5,708 bases of DNA, taken from NCBI GenBank assembly GCA_018457305.1, contig JAGYHM010000077.1, positions 1-5,708 on the forward strand. Direction: 5' to 3'. The stretch's first letter is position 1. Every line of letters starts with the position of its first letter. Source of the stretch: Fusobacterium sp. (lineage in GTDB: Bacteria > Fusobacteriota > Fusobacteriia > Fusobacteriales > Fusobacteriaceae). The notes under the pieces are model-generated. The model did not search any database. It saw nothing but the letters and a program-made list of their open reading frames with translations, and was not told where the DNA came from. Below, piece by piece: positions 5,342-5,708 of this stretch. The position numbers and the translations under genes were made by a program.

Positions 5342-5708
5342 TTATTTTTTATTCATATCTAAAAAAGTTTGTAAAATTATTGAAGCTGCAACCTTATCAA
5401 CTAATTTTCTTTTTTCAATAGCACCTTTTTTATTCAAATCATTTAGAATATTATCTGCAGTAACAGTTGTAAATCTTTCATCAACCTCAAAAATTTCAAG
5501 ATTATCTATTTCTTTTTTTAATTTTTCAATATAAATTCTAACTTTTTCTGCTTGTCGTTTTTCTGTTCCATCTAAACTTTTTGGTATACCTACAACAAGT
5601 GAAGTCGTATTATTTTCTCTGCAAATTTCTGCTATTCTTTTCACTGATTTTATTTTTTTTCTATTTATAGTTTCAAGTGGTGTTGCAATTATTCCCATAA
5701 TATCTGAT
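5342..5708 (-). CDS. ruvX: RuvX/YqgF family nuclease (Holliday junction resolvase-like, 3' part)
   Basis: A cytoplasmic RNase H-fold protein of the RuvX/YqgF family, linked to pre-16S rRNA 5' maturation in E. coli and to Holliday junction resolution in other species. The gene runs off the right edge. The Met at 5698 is internal, because the frame stays open to the edge and reads Ser-Asp-Ile before it, giving the family's SD-x-x-G-x-x-A-x-P-L-E-T-I pattern. About 20 N-terminal residues are missing, including the first catalytic Asp of the DxG motif. Visible blocks, numbered from that Met, are VVGIPKSLDGT (35-45), VDERFTTV (72-79, with the second catalytic acid E74) and KRKLVDKVAASIILQTFL (96-113, with the third acid D101). 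The C-terminus is complete. The gene is followed on the same strand, after a gap with two hairpin elements, by secD-secF, and could share their transcript. Confidence 0.95.
   Translation of the reverse strand, partial: SDIMGIIATPLETINRKKIKSVKRIAEICRENNTTSLVVGIPKSLDGTEKRQAEKVRIYIEKLKKEIDNLEIFEVDERFTTVTADNILNDLNKKGAIEKRKLVDKVAASIILQTFLDMNKK

Noticed and set aside
5310..5534. 74-codon + strand open frame
   Set aside because: It overlaps ruvX antisense and starts inside element A. The product has no recognisable family pattern.

Overview
The window is AT-rich DNA with short intergenic gaps, strong AAGGAGG-type ribosome binding sites and small GC-rich hairpin islands between genes. The gene content is an LpxL/HtrB-type lipid A acyltransferase, a standalone CbiK chelatase, a short separate SecD and SecF, and RuvX. 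Together with the very A/T-biased codon use, this suggests an anaerobic, outer-membrane-bearing, low-GC bacterium, most likely a Fusobacterium. That assignment is inference from composition and gene content; no marker gene settles it.

Layout, left to right. A + strand acyltransferase gene (23-904) has its ribosome binding site at the window edge. Facing it is a - strand SAM methyltransferase (1160-1819). The convergent gap holds a bidirectional terminator flanked by two GC-rich hairpin elements. Next come a - strand cbiK (1912-2748, start revised from 2766) with its own terminator, and a - strand secD-secF operon (2896-5066) with a TAATG stop/start overlap and a clear terminator after secF. 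Upstream of secD lies a 275-base gap with two more GC-rich hairpin elements, then the 3' part of ruvX on the - strand (5342 to beyond the right edge).

How the genes work together. secD and secF encode one membrane complex that uses the proton gradient to help Sec export. The acyltransferase acts on lipid A at the inner membrane, which fits a cell with an outer membrane. RuvX processes RNA or recombination intermediates. CbiK inserts cobalt or another divalent metal into sirohydrochlorin, the branch toward cobalamin. The methyltransferase has no assignable substrate.

The most unusual content is intergenic. Two kinds of GC-rich hairpin module, called A and B here, each occur twice. They bracket the two gaps (905-1159 and 5067-5341) in the same relative order and orientation. 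The A copies share a core that differs by one base insertion in a loop, while the adjacent outer stem has changed on both sides so that pairing is kept. The B copies share a 12-base leader with two differences, followed by hairpins of unrelated sequence. This looks like a dispersed, structure-preserving repeat family, possibly a small non-autonomous mobile element. I do not know a name for it.
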